Below are positions 15,265 through 22,743 of a DNA stretch of 31,136 bases, one piece after another (positions within the stretch are counted from its first letter, which is position 1; each line of letters begins with the position of its first letter). Source of the DNA: a virus. The DNA lies in the IMG/VR virus record IMGVR_UViG_3300034105_001572, positions 1 through 31,136 of that record; one strand, 5' to 3'. The notes under the pieces are model-generated. The model saw nothing but the letters and a program-made list of their open reading frames with translations, was not told the DNA's origin and made no database searches. Made by a program: the position numbers and the translations under genes.

Positions 15265-15623
15265 TATTGACTGTCTCCTGGAAATATTCTAAAATTATCT
15301 TCAACTGAATCTGGTGTACTGACTTCAAAAATACTAGAATTTTCTTCTAAAGATTCTACCTGATGGGGTAACATAGGCGGGTTATGCCATATGTCGCCTT
15401 GCTTTAGTATTTGTTCGGTTACATTTGTTGTGTTAGTATCTAATATTCTTAATTTAAAACTACCAGAATTAATAAACCAAGTTTCGTCTTTTTCTTTGTG
15501 AAGGTGCATAGAAAACTTTGATCCAACTTTTTCAAATACCATTATTTTTCCGCAATATTTGTCAGTAGTTGCCCAGATTAATTCGTGGCCCCAACCTTTC
15601 TTAACAAATCCCGTTAGTCTCAT
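15264..15623 (-). CDS. Small cupin protein, sugar-phosphate isomerase-like
   Basis: The product is 119 residues, a single cupin barrel. It has KKGWGHELIW, then HLHKEKDETWF with likely metal ligands H40, H42 and E47, and H87 in PPMLPHQVES. The 'WG-E...K...H-x-H...E-W-x-x-x-x-G' order resembles the cupin domain of type II phosphomannose isomerases and related small sugar-phosphate cupins. It sits at the head of the heptose genes and shares one base with the HAD gene. It could be an isomerase or epimerase that supplies the sugar precursor (no GmhA is seen), or another small metal-dependent tailoring enzyme. The substrate is unknown. Confidence 0.6.
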   Translation of the reverse strand: MRLTGFVKKGWGHELIWATTDKYCGKIMVFEKVGSKFSMHLHKEKDETWFINSGSFKLRILDTNTTNVTEQILKQGDIWHNPPMLPHQVESLEENSSIFEVSTPDSVEDNFRIFPGDSQ

Positions 15624-15642
15624 TTTAATTGCCTGTGTTTTG

Positions 15643-16272
15643 TTAACTATTAATAGTACTCACTCTTAAATTTCCCGATATAGAAATTCTAAAATCATCC
15701 GATGAATAAAACGGATAAACAGTGTGCATCATTTTTGCAGGGAACAATATCATTCGTCTTTCATACGATTGATCAGTTGGAATGCACCATGGTGCAATCT
15801 GGCCCAGTGTGTCTGTATAATGAAAAAGAAAACTACCAGGAACTTGAAACAGTTCCGGAACGTGTGGCGTATATTTTTTTTCTTCTTCTATAGTATACGG
15901 AATTTTTACATATATTACAAAACTAAAATCGCCAGAATGATTATGTAATGGATTAAACTCATGTTTTTTTTGAAAGTTGATCCAAGCACCGTCCATCGAT
16001 AAATTGTATTTTTCAGGAAGTTTAAATGATGGATATGCTATTTGATACTTTGCTGACATTTGCATTGCTAAAGTCTCAATAAGACTATGAGTTTTTTTTA
16101 TCAAATATTCGTGTTTAATGTGCCCAATTAATTTATCATTCATGGGCTGTGCCTGACTAAAATTTTTTTGTATCTCTAAAGCTTCATCTAAGATTGGAAA
16201 AAATTCGTCATCTGATAAATCACATCCCATAAAACCTACATTAGGAAAATTACAACTATATATATTATTCAT
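15643..16272 (-). CDS. 2-oxoglutarate/Fe(II) oxygenase-like protein (phage PF13759 type)
   Basis: The product is 209 residues. MDGAWINFQKKHEFNPLHNH (93-112) with SFVIYVKIP, and later FPAKMMHTVYPF (H183) and RISISGN (R195), match the phage '2OG-Fe(II) oxygenase family' layout. In that layout a W-x-N strand leads to the iron-binding His, then a distal His and a 2-oxoglutarate-binding Arg. The first ligand site reads His-Asn-His-x-Gly-Asp rather than a plain His-x-Asp, so the exact iron ligands are unclear. Members of this family are frequent in marine T4-like phages and their substrates are mostly unknown. The gene lies 10 nt after the sulfotransferase-hydroxylase fusion. Hydroxylation of an amino acid, peptide or sugar is likely. 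Confidence 0.7.
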   Translation of the reverse strand: MNNIYSCNFPNVGFMGCDLSDDEFFPILDEALEIQKNFSQAQPMNDKLIGHIKHEYLIKKTHSLIETLAMQMSAKYQIAYPSFKLPEKYNLSMDGAWINFQKKHEFNPLHNHSGDFSFVIYVKIPYTIEEEKKYTPHVPELFQVPGSFLFHYTDTLGQIAPWCIPTDQSYERRMILFPAKMMHTVYPFYSSDDFRISISGNLRVSTINS

Positions 16273-16282
16273 AATGTATTTC

Positions 16283-17542
16283 TTAATCTATAACAGAAAT
16301 CCAGTCAACTATCAAATGTATTCTATCTTGGTTGCTGTTATTTTTAACACTATGAATCTTATTGGTATTATTGATCTCCCATATTTCACCAACTTTCATA
16401 TGCATTAGTTCATCCCCAACTCTAAACTCACATTGATCATTTGTAATAAGTGGAATATGCATTCTATGACAAGCATCTAAACTACTGCCAGAATCTATAT
16501 GTTCTGGTATAACACTATTAGCTGTTAAGTTTACCAAAATTGCCCTGGTTATATACCCAAACCCTAATTTTTCTTCAAAGATTGCAGTCAATACTTTTAT
16601 CTCATCGGTAAAACGTTCAAAACTGGGATGGTAATTTACATTTTCTGATTCGAAATCTTTACTAAAAATTAAAGGAATGGTCAGCGTTTTTGCATGAACA
16701 TCAAAAGTTTCTTGTCTAAATGTAAATTCTTTCCAGACGGTTTTATCAATATCTGCTAATTTATTTTTTAAATTTTCTACATTTAAACTAGATATAAATT
16801 TAAAATTAAAATTTTCTGATTCAATTAGTTTATATCCGCACTCAGACAACACCGGCATTTTTTTAGAAAATACAGAATTTATAATTTTTAATTGTTTGTC
16901 CGATAATTTTTTAATTTGAAACTCGTTCATATTTAAAATTTTCGAAGAGTATCCTTTGGTATTAAAAATTCTATTATTATCTATTCTAGTAATGTTTAAA
17001 TATTCTTCTATCTGTTTAACAATTTCAGTAGTATTATTTGTTAGATCTTCATATGTAAAAACTAAATCATTTAAATATTTTTCACTATGTTCGAGTTGTA
17101 TTTCTAAACATCTAATTGCATGAGTGGCTGCATCTATTAGAGAAGCGGCTGGGTTTGCACGTAAGATGCTTTCAACCATAGCGTATGGATTCCTAATCAT
17201 TATTATGAACTTGGTATCTTCAAACTCTTCAGCCAACATATCAGCTCGTAGTATATCGGGAGGACTTTTTTGTAAAAATACAGTTGCGTTGGGATTTGAA
17301 TTAGTCCAATGAAAATCCCATTGGCGTTTAATTATTTCCCACTCATAATTTTTTTTGTTTCTAAATATATCTTCTTTTTTAGTAAAAAAATGAGAAACGC
17401 CATACTGGTAAGCAAGTGGTCCAACAAAATTTTCGCAAAACTGTCCTTCGCCTGGTAAAATTGCAACATCGGGGGAGGTTGCAATTAAATCATGTAATAT
17501 AGAACTGCCGCTGTTATTGGGAACTAATAGAAATAAATGCAT
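16283..17542 (-). CDS. Sulfotransferase fused to aspartyl/asparaginyl beta-hydroxylase-like domain
   Basis: The product is 419 residues in two parts. Residues 1-235 form a sulfotransferase: the 5'-phosphosulfate loop is PNNSGSSIL (8-16) and the 3'-phosphate site is KFIIMIRNPYAMVESIL (111-127). Residues 255-419 resemble the aspartyl/asparaginyl beta-hydroxylase family: PEHIDSGSSLDACHRMHIPL with iron ligands H348 and D350, GEIWEINNTNKIHSV with H397, and R407 for 2-oxoglutarate. The sulfotransferase would use PAPS and the second domain 2-oxoglutarate and Fe(II). The fusion implies hydroxylation and sulfation of the same substrate, perhaps sulfation of the new hydroxyl. The first 29 nt overlap the preceding oxygenase gene. 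The loop Pro-Asn-Asn-Ser-Gly-Ser-Ser departs from the usual P-R-T/S-G-T/S. Confidence 0.72.
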   Translation of the reverse strand: MHLFLLVPNNSGSSILHDLIATSPDVAILPGEGQFCENFVGPLAYQYGVSHFFTKKEDIFRNKKNYEWEIIKRQWDFHWTNSNPNATVFLQKSPPDILRADMLAEEFEDTKFIIMIRNPYAMVESILRANPAASLIDAATHAIRCLEIQLEHSEKYLNDLVFTYEDLTNNTTEIVKQIEEYLNITRIDNNRIFNTKGYSSKILNMNEFQIKKLSDKQLKIINSVFSKKMPVLSECGYKLIESENFNFKFISSLNVENLKNKLADIDKTVWKEFTFRQETFDVHAKTLTIPLIFSKDFESENVNYHPSFERFTDEIKVLTAIFEEKLGFGYITRAILVNLTANSVIPEHIDSGSSLDACHRMHIPLITNDQCEFRVGDELMHMKVGEIWEINNTNKIHSVKNNSNQDRIHLIVDWISVID

Positions 17543-18092
17543 TTTTGTAATCCTCTAAATTGTCAAAATTCCAACCCATACTTAAATTAACTCTACTGTC
17601 AGTGGATAGTATTGTAGTTCCGTGAGCAGTATGCGACGGACTAAATGCCCAACCATCTCCTGGTAAAATCTTGTAAAGTAATCCATCTATAATTGGATTG
17701 CCACTAAACTCTGGTTTTTCCATAATTAAATTAATTCTTAGATGAAACGGACCGTAATCGTCCTTGTGTCGTTGTATGTAACTTGGTGCAAGATTATAAG
17801 TAATAATATTTCCAATCTTGGTATCAGGAATACCGTTGTGCTGATTAAATATTTCGTTAAATGCTGTAACAATGTCATTAATAGGTTCGAATTTGTTGTC
17901 TAATATTCGATAACGCCATCGATTATCTCCTGCCATATTTTTTGACATTTTACCTTCTTCAAATAATGTGCGAGAATATGTTGCAATTTGATTGCAAGAT
18001 TCTGCTGGCACAATATTTTTAAAAACGACTACGTTTTGAAGTATGTCTGAAAATTTCTGGATAGAATAGTTTGTAAAATTCAATGTTGTCAT
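17514..18092 (-). CDS. 2-oxoglutarate/Fe(II) oxygenase, AlkB/prolyl-hydroxylase-like
   Basis: The product is 192 residues. The iron triad is visible as H109-x-D111 (IQRHKDD) and H157 (SHTAHGTT), with R167 (DSRVNLSMGW) as the 2-oxoglutarate anchor. GDGWAFSPSHTAHGT is typical of double-stranded beta-helix dioxygenases. The start overlaps the upstream sulfotransferase by 74 nt. The next Met is at residue 49 in this frame, which would remove a strand that looks genuine (NVVVFKNIVPAESC), so the long overlap is kept. The substrate is unknown. The alternation with sulfotransferase genes suggests that a hydroxylated intermediate is sulfated. Confidence 0.7.
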   Translation of the reverse strand: MTTLNFTNYSIQKFSDILQNVVVFKNIVPAESCNQIATYSRTLFEEGKMSKNMAGDNRWRYRILDNKFEPINDIVTAFNEIFNQHNGIPDTKIGNIITYNLAPSYIQRHKDDYGPFHLRINLIMEKPEFSGNPIIDGLLYKILPGDGWAFSPSHTAHGTTILSTDSRVNLSMGWNFDNLEDYKNAFISISSQ

Positions 18093-18879
18093 CTATGATC
18101 CCTTGATTATGTTCGCCCAAGACTGAATAGTCCGGTTCTCGATATGTAATTTCTTTACCTACCGTATGATCAACATAGGCCCAATATGCCGAGTCATATT
18201 CTTTTATTTTATGATTTAAGTTAGTAAAGTCATGTTGAAAATGATCATAACCTAACGAATTATATAATGATGTTATTGTGGCCGTTGGATCTTTGGTGAG
18301 ATCCTCGTAGCGCATAACAATAAAGTCGTTAGGATTTTTTTTATAAAGATCGTAGAACTTTGAAAAATATGGTAAGCAAACGCCAAGAGCACTTAATGGA
18401 TTTTTAAGCCAAAATTCTACTCTATCTCTTTGATTTAATCGATGCGGTGTAAGGCTTTGATATTCAGGAAGTGAATATCTCAGATAAGGAAATTCGGGTA
18501 ATAATTTTTCAAAACTTAATACAACTCCGCGTAAGTCCCTAATACAAAAAATAAATTTTGAGTTCGGATATAAAGTTTTTAATTCGTCATAAAACATTAT
18601 CCACGGTCTACCTTTGCTGAATACTATAGGTTTGTCAGTTTCAGCTTCGTGCCATCCTCGGATTGCTCCTCCAGCCATTCCGTAAAAACGTTTTTTTAAA
18701 TTTTTATGATCCGTAGATGCAAAATCTGTCTGCGGTCCCATATTTTTAATTATAGATTCTAATATACTCGGAACTGGAGTAGTTCCTGTAGCATAAAAAT
18801 TTGGATTTTGGTCAAGAACTGCGGTTAATGTTGTAGATCCAGTTCTTGGAAGTCCTACAATAAAATGAATATCTTTCAT
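18019..18879 (-). CDS. Sulfotransferase
   Basis: The product is 286 residues from ATG 18879, which overlaps the upstream stop as ATGA; 13 further in-frame codons lie upstream and are less likely to be used. The 5'-phosphosulfate loop is LPRTGSTTL (10-18). The 3'-phosphate site is KFIFCIRDLRGVVLSF (108-123), and MRYEDLTKDPTATI is the conserved downstream stretch. The family transfers sulfate from PAPS to hydroxyls or amines of glycans, peptides or small molecules; PAPS must come from the host. Length and motifs fit soluble bacterial and phage sulfotransferases with no membrane anchor. Its C-terminal 24 codons overlap the next oxygenase gene. Confidence 0.8.
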   Translation of the reverse strand: MKDIHFIVGLPRTGSTTLTAVLDQNPNFYATGTTPVPSILESIIKNMGPQTDFASTDHKNLKKRFYGMAGGAIRGWHEAETDKPIVFSKGRPWIMFYDELKTLYPNSKFIFCIRDLRGVVLSFEKLLPEFPYLRYSLPEYQSLTPHRLNQRDRVEFWLKNPLSALGVCLPYFSKFYDLYKKNPNDFIVMRYEDLTKDPTATITSLYNSLGYDHFQHDFTNLNHKIKEYDSAYWAYVDHTVGKEITYREPDYSVLGEHNQGIIDDNIEFYKLFYPEIFRHTSKRSRF

Positions 18880-19490
18880 CTCAATGGTCTCCCTTTTATC
18901 CAAGTAACCAGCGCCCATCTTTCGCCTTGTGTAACTGGTAACACTTCATGAAATGCCAATGACGGAAACAATACAACTTGTCCTTGCTCTTTTGGTAGTG
19001 TAATGTCAGTTCTAAGATATAATACTAAATCTCCGCCTGAAAACTCAGATGGGTCTGACAATAATGCAGTGTATGATATTTTCCGTGTGGTAAAATTTCC
19101 ACCAAAGTCGCTGTGTTTATTGTAATGACTTTGAATACTTGAAGCTGCATCAAATTTATATTGCAATAATTCTATTGTTTCAATAAGACTAACATCAAGA
19201 TTCCAAAAATCTTTGTTAGCCGACAGTAATGTGTTACATACCTTGGTATATATCCAGGAAAATTTTTCGTTATTTGGCAAGAGCCATCGATTAACTTTTC
19301 GAAACGATTCGTCAATCGTCTGATCTTCTGAATTAATTTGTGCCGGGACAAGTTCTAAACTGTTGCTTGCTTGTTTTATTTCTTCGCATTCAGACGATGT
19401 CCACATAAATTCTCTAGCAGTTTCGGGACTGTCCCTATTGATTAGTAGATAATCTATCCATTGTTGATAAGCATTATCAATATAGAGCAT
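18876..19490 (-). CDS. 2-oxoglutarate/Fe(II) oxygenase, prolyl-4-hydroxylase (P4Hc) type
   Basis: The product is 204 residues. H126-x-D128 (YNKHSDFGG), H181 (LAFHEVLPV) and R191 (GERWALVTW) form a complete facial triad plus 2-oxoglutarate site. SGGDLVLYL and GQVVLFPS are the classic P4Hc/PiuC-like strands. This is the clearest canonical dioxygenase of the island. Relatives hydroxylate protein prolines or act on small molecules. The ATG shares one base with the carbamoyltransferase stop (TAATG), and the end shares ATGA with the sulfotransferase, so the three are translationally linked. A protein-hydroxylase role fits with the adjacent adhesin block, but this is not proven. Confidence 0.8.
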   Translation of the reverse strand: MLYIDNAYQQWIDYLLINRDSPETAREFMWTSSECEEIKQASNSLELVPAQINSEDQTIDESFRKVNRWLLPNNEKFSWIYTKVCNTLLSANKDFWNLDVSLIETIELLQYKFDAASSIQSHYNKHSDFGGNFTTRKISYTALLSDPSEFSGGDLVLYLRTDITLPKEQGQVVLFPSLAFHEVLPVTQGERWALVTWIKGRPLR

Positions 19491-21187
19491 TATTTTTTTT
19501 CCAGCAATAAAGAAACTTCAGGTAGGTACAAGTATTTTAAATCACTTTTTCTTAAAGTGCTTAATGCATCATCAATAGTTTCTACTAGTGGATCTCCGCC
19601 TAGATTAAAACTGGTATTAAACAAGATTGGTACATTGCTTAATTTATTAAATTCTTGAATTAACTTGTAGTAATGAGGATTCTGTTTTTCTGTAACAGTT
19701 TGAACTCTGCAAGTGTCATCCACGTGAGTGATAGACGGCACAACACCTAACTTTTCTTTTTTTACATCTACTGCATACATCATAAACGGACTTTCTTCCA
19801 TTCCCGCCATATCAAACCATTCGTGTACATTTTCTTTTAGTACAGTACCTGCAAATGGTCTAAACCACTCACGACGTTTAACTTGATTAACAATGTCTTT
19901 GCCGTTAGGCACAGTAGGATCAAACAAAATGCTTCGATTTCCTAATGCACGTGGGCCAGCTTCGCTACCGCCTTGGAACATACAAACAATATTTTTATTT
20001 CTTATGAGACCAGCAATGTCTGCGTACGATACTGTAGTTGCTTTAAAATCATCTAATTCTATTAATTGATCAACATCAATAGTATATTTTGGCCCGTGAT
20101 ATATATTAGTCTGCGGATGTTTTACGTCATTTTGAAATTCTTTAAAATGTACAAGTCTCGCAGCACCGATCGATGTGCCGGCATCGTGACTAATAGGCTC
20201 CACATACAAGTTAACATCTGCCGGAAGATTTTTCTTATAGAAATAATTTGCTACACAATTTAAACCATATCCTCCTGCAATAACTACATTTTTATTGCCT
20301 GATAATTCAATTCCCTTTTTAATTAAATCAAGCACTGCTTGTTGTGTATCTAATTGCAATTTATAAGCAAGATTTTTTTGATTGATTAACGTAGGATCGG
20401 CAAGAAACTCGTAATTATTTGTATTAATATCTGCCGCTGAGGGAATAGTAGGAGTAATTAAATTGCGATTGCTTGCTCCGTTTGATAAGAAAAAATCTGG
20501 AATTCTATGATCTGCTTCACCATAAGGAGCAAGACCCATTGTTTTTCCAGCTTCAATGGCTGAAAATCCACAATATTGTGTTACAGCTTCATAACATTTT
20601 ACGATTCCTGGTTGATCGGCGATCCAGCACTCGGCAGTTTCAACGTTTTCTATCTTGATATGTTGTCTTGCTGTTCCGTAATTTGTTTGATAATTTTTGT
20701 AAAGTGGAGTAAAGTCGGTGGGATAGTTACAGTTAATAATTGATTCAGCTTCCCAAAAAGTAATTGGCATTCCTGTATTATTAGTACCGTCATACCTAGA
20801 TCCTGCACCGTCAACAATAACAGCAACAGCACTGTCAAACCCACTATTGTAAAATGCGCAGGCAGCATGCAATTGATGATGAATGTGTCCCATCAAATAT
20901 ACCGGAGTTTTGTGATCGATAAGATTGTGTTTTCTTAAAAGTTCTACATAGACATTATTCGAACACCAGTCTGATTGAGGAGCACTATTATCTGTGTGCG
21001 CGATGGCAACAGCATCGATTCGATCTGTAAATTTTTTAGTTTCTTCTAATGCTCTAAACGGAGTTCCGTCATGCTTAAATCGTGTTAATCTTTCTTCTTC
21101 TATATAAAATAATTGTTCGCCGTTTTTAAGCAGGCAAACACTACTGTTATGTCCTCTAGACATTCCTAAAATATAAGTATCTTTCAT
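19490..21187 (-). CDS. Carbamoyltransferase (NodU/TobZ-like)
   Basis: The product is 565 residues, close to the usual length. The N-terminal part has ILGMSRGHNSSVCLL and YIEEERLTRFKHD, the 'GHD/N-x-S' and 'EERxxRxKH' motifs. Next come GHIHHQLHAACAFY, VDGAGSRYDG and KTMGLAPYGEA, the Kae1-like carbamoyl-adenylate domain. The C-terminal YrdC-like part has GSEAGPRALGNRSILFDP, RREWFRPFAGTVL and ILFNTSFNLGGDPLVE. The family makes O-carbamate esters on sugars or antibiotics from carbamoyl phosphate and ATP. It follows the oxygenase gene upstream by one base and shares TAATG with the next. Carbamoyltransferases are recurrent in marine T4-like phages; a heptose or fibre-linked sugar is a reasonable acceptor here. 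Confidence 0.85.
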   Translation of the reverse strand: MKDTYILGMSRGHNSSVCLLKNGEQLFYIEEERLTRFKHDGTPFRALEETKKFTDRIDAVAIAHTDNSAPQSDWCSNNVYVELLRKHNLIDHKTPVYLMGHIHHQLHAACAFYNSGFDSAVAVIVDGAGSRYDGTNNTGMPITFWEAESIINCNYPTDFTPLYKNYQTNYGTARQHIKIENVETAECWIADQPGIVKCYEAVTQYCGFSAIEAGKTMGLAPYGEADHRIPDFFLSNGASNRNLITPTIPSAADINTNNYEFLADPTLINQKNLAYKLQLDTQQAVLDLIKKGIELSGNKNVVIAGGYGLNCVANYFYKKNLPADVNLYVEPISHDAGTSIGAARLVHFKEFQNDVKHPQTNIYHGPKYTIDVDQLIELDDFKATTVSYADIAGLIRNKNIVCMFQGGSEAGPRALGNRSILFDPTVPNGKDIVNQVKRREWFRPFAGTVLKENVHEWFDMAGMEESPFMMYAVDVKKEKLGVVPSITHVDDTCRVQTVTEKQNPHYYKLIQEFNKLSNVPILFNTSFNLGGDPLVETIDDALSTLRKSDLKYLYLPEVSLLLEKK

Positions 21188-21188
21188 T

Positions 21189-21719
21189 TTATTCTATTCT
21201 TCCTAACAAATTTAATTTAAGAGCACACGTTATTCTTAGCACATTATCGTTACTCGGAGGAGCCCCAAAGTGCTGATATTTACTAGGAAAGCATACTACT
21301 TTCCCTGGTTCAAAATTTATTTTTGCAATTTCTCCATCGGGCAATCTTATTTCAGTTTGGCCAGTTGGATCATTCCATGCTTTATTAACATAATACACGA
21401 GTGTGTATTTGTTGTCAATATCATAATCTCCAGAATAAAGGTCCACGTGCCAAGAGGTTTGCTGATCTTTAGTCTGCCCGTTTAACACACAGCTCAGCAT
21501 TTCGAACTGCATTTGATATTTTTTTGAAAACTTAGCTAAAATATATTCAGCAAAAAAATTATGAGGGCCGTCTTGTTCGTAAAGAGTTGATCCCCATATT
21601 AGATTATCTTTGTTTAATGCTGATTTTCTTCCGTAAAACCAAGGAACAGATTCAGTGCAATAATCATCAAACATTTCGACAAATGTTTCATCAAATAATT
21701 CGGTGTCAACTATATACAT
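21189..21719 (-). CDS. 2-oxoglutarate/Fe(II) oxygenase-like protein
   Basis: The product is 176 residues from ATG 21719. The frame is open 28 codons further but that part (RKKQPRIYYFRLL...) overlaps the glycosyltransferase and looks like a shadow, so it was excluded. Ligands: H91-x-D93 (SWHVDLYSGD), H150 (SKYQHFGAPP) and R162 (VLRITCALKLN); TLVYYVN and GKVVCFPS are core strands. The pattern resembles small phage 2OG-Fe(II) oxygenases of the P4Hc group. No Shine-Dalgarno is seen; the gene starts 4 nt after the glycosyltransferase stop, so reinitiation is likely. Substrate unknown. Confidence 0.7.
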   Translation of the reverse strand: MYIVDTELFDETFVEMFDDYCTESVPWFYGRKSALNKDNLIWGSTLYEQDGPHNFFAEYILAKFSKKYQMQFEMLSCVLNGQTKDQQTSWHVDLYSGDYDIDNKYTLVYYVNKAWNDPTGQTEIRLPDGEIAKINFEPGKVVCFPSKYQHFGAPPSNDNVLRITCALKLNLLGRIE

Positions 21720-21723
21720 TGTA

Positions 21724-22707
21724 TTAACAGCATGACGATTGCACCGGCTTCTCAGCAATTTGAGTAGGCGGAAGTAGTATATCCTTGGCTGTTTTTTTCT
21801 CAATATCTATTTGTATTTTTTGATACATACCGTTGATTTCGTCTTCACTGAAATCCATTATGGTATCGTTAGATCTATCGGCTAGATCAATATCTGGTAC
21901 AGAATCTGTTATACGTATTGGACTGTACATTTTTTCCTGATCCTTTTCTAAGATTTGGAAATGATTTTGATATGATACATTTTCTACAAATGTACTACCC
22001 ATAATAACAGTGCCTGGTTTGTTAAAACTTTTTGCCATGTGTTGACCGCTGCTATCGCAACCTATAAAATAATTACAAGTTTCAATCAGCGCCATATATG
22101 TTCTGATATTTAAATTAGCTGGTTTAAACGACCACTTGTCTTCGGCTACTGGAAATTCACTCATTACTATTACACAATAGTATTCGCTTAATCGTTTAGT
22201 TAATTCTAAATATAATTCTTTACTGAAACTTCTGCTAGATTTGTCATATAAGAATTCATTTTCGTAAGTTACACTTCTTCCGAACGGCTGTACCATTACT
22301 ACTTTATTTTTTCCTGAGGTTAACTTTGCTTGATTTATAATATTGGCAGCGTATACTTCTTCTTCTTTATTGAGATATAGATTAGGAAAGGATAAATCTG
22401 AATGGTCTGTGGTATTATTAATGATTTCGTCAAATGCTTCGATGAGGTGAGTTTTTTGATTGAAATAACTGTTAAGTCTATAAGGTTCAGGAGTAATAAT
22501 TTCGCAGTGTTTAAGCTGATCTTCAAATAAATTTTTTGTCCAAATCGGATAAGTTTTTCTATAGAGATACGGATGACCTTGAAAGGCCTCTACTGTGCCT
22601 TCTACCACAATAATAAAATCGTCAGTAGTGGCGTAAAGTTTTTCTAATGCCGGAATAGAACATATTTGTCTTCCTAACCCTCCATTAATAAAAATCGCTT
22701 TTTTCAT
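21724..22707 (-). CDS. Glycosyltransferase, GT9/heptosyltransferase-like
   Basis: The product is 327 residues. GGLGRQICSIPALEKL (9-24) resembles the N-terminal 'G-x-G-D...P-A-L' motif of family 9 heptosyltransferases. KVVMVQPFGRS is the mid-domain donor strand. CNYFIGCDSSGQHMAKSFNKPGTVIMGST matches the C-terminal 'IGxDSGxxHxAxAxxxPxVxxxGxT' signature (quoted here only as consensus). The family transfers heptose from ADP-heptose. The island also has the ADP-heptose genes, so this is the likely user of their product. No membrane segment is seen. A good GAGGAAA ribosome site precedes the ATG, suggesting a translation entry point for the operon. Acceptor (adhesin, LPS or small molecule) unknown. 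The Cys-Cys end is unusual. Confidence 0.7.
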   Translation of the reverse strand: MKKAIFINGGLGRQICSIPALEKLYATTDDFIIVVEGTVEAFQGHPYLYRKTYPIWTKNLFEDQLKHCEIITPEPYRLNSYFNQKTHLIEAFDEIINNTTDHSDLSFPNLYLNKEEEVYAANIINQAKLTSGKNKVVMVQPFGRSVTYENEFLYDKSSRSFSKELYLELTKRLSEYYCVIVMSEFPVAEDKWSFKPANLNIRTYMALIETCNYFIGCDSSGQHMAKSFNKPGTVIMGSTFVENVSYQNHFQILEKDQEKMYSPIRITDSVPDIDLADRSNDTIMDFSEDEINGMYQKIQIDIEKKTAKDILLPPTQIAEKPVQSSCC

Positions 22708-22743
22708 TGGTTTCCTCTATTAAACTATCTTATATTTATTTTG

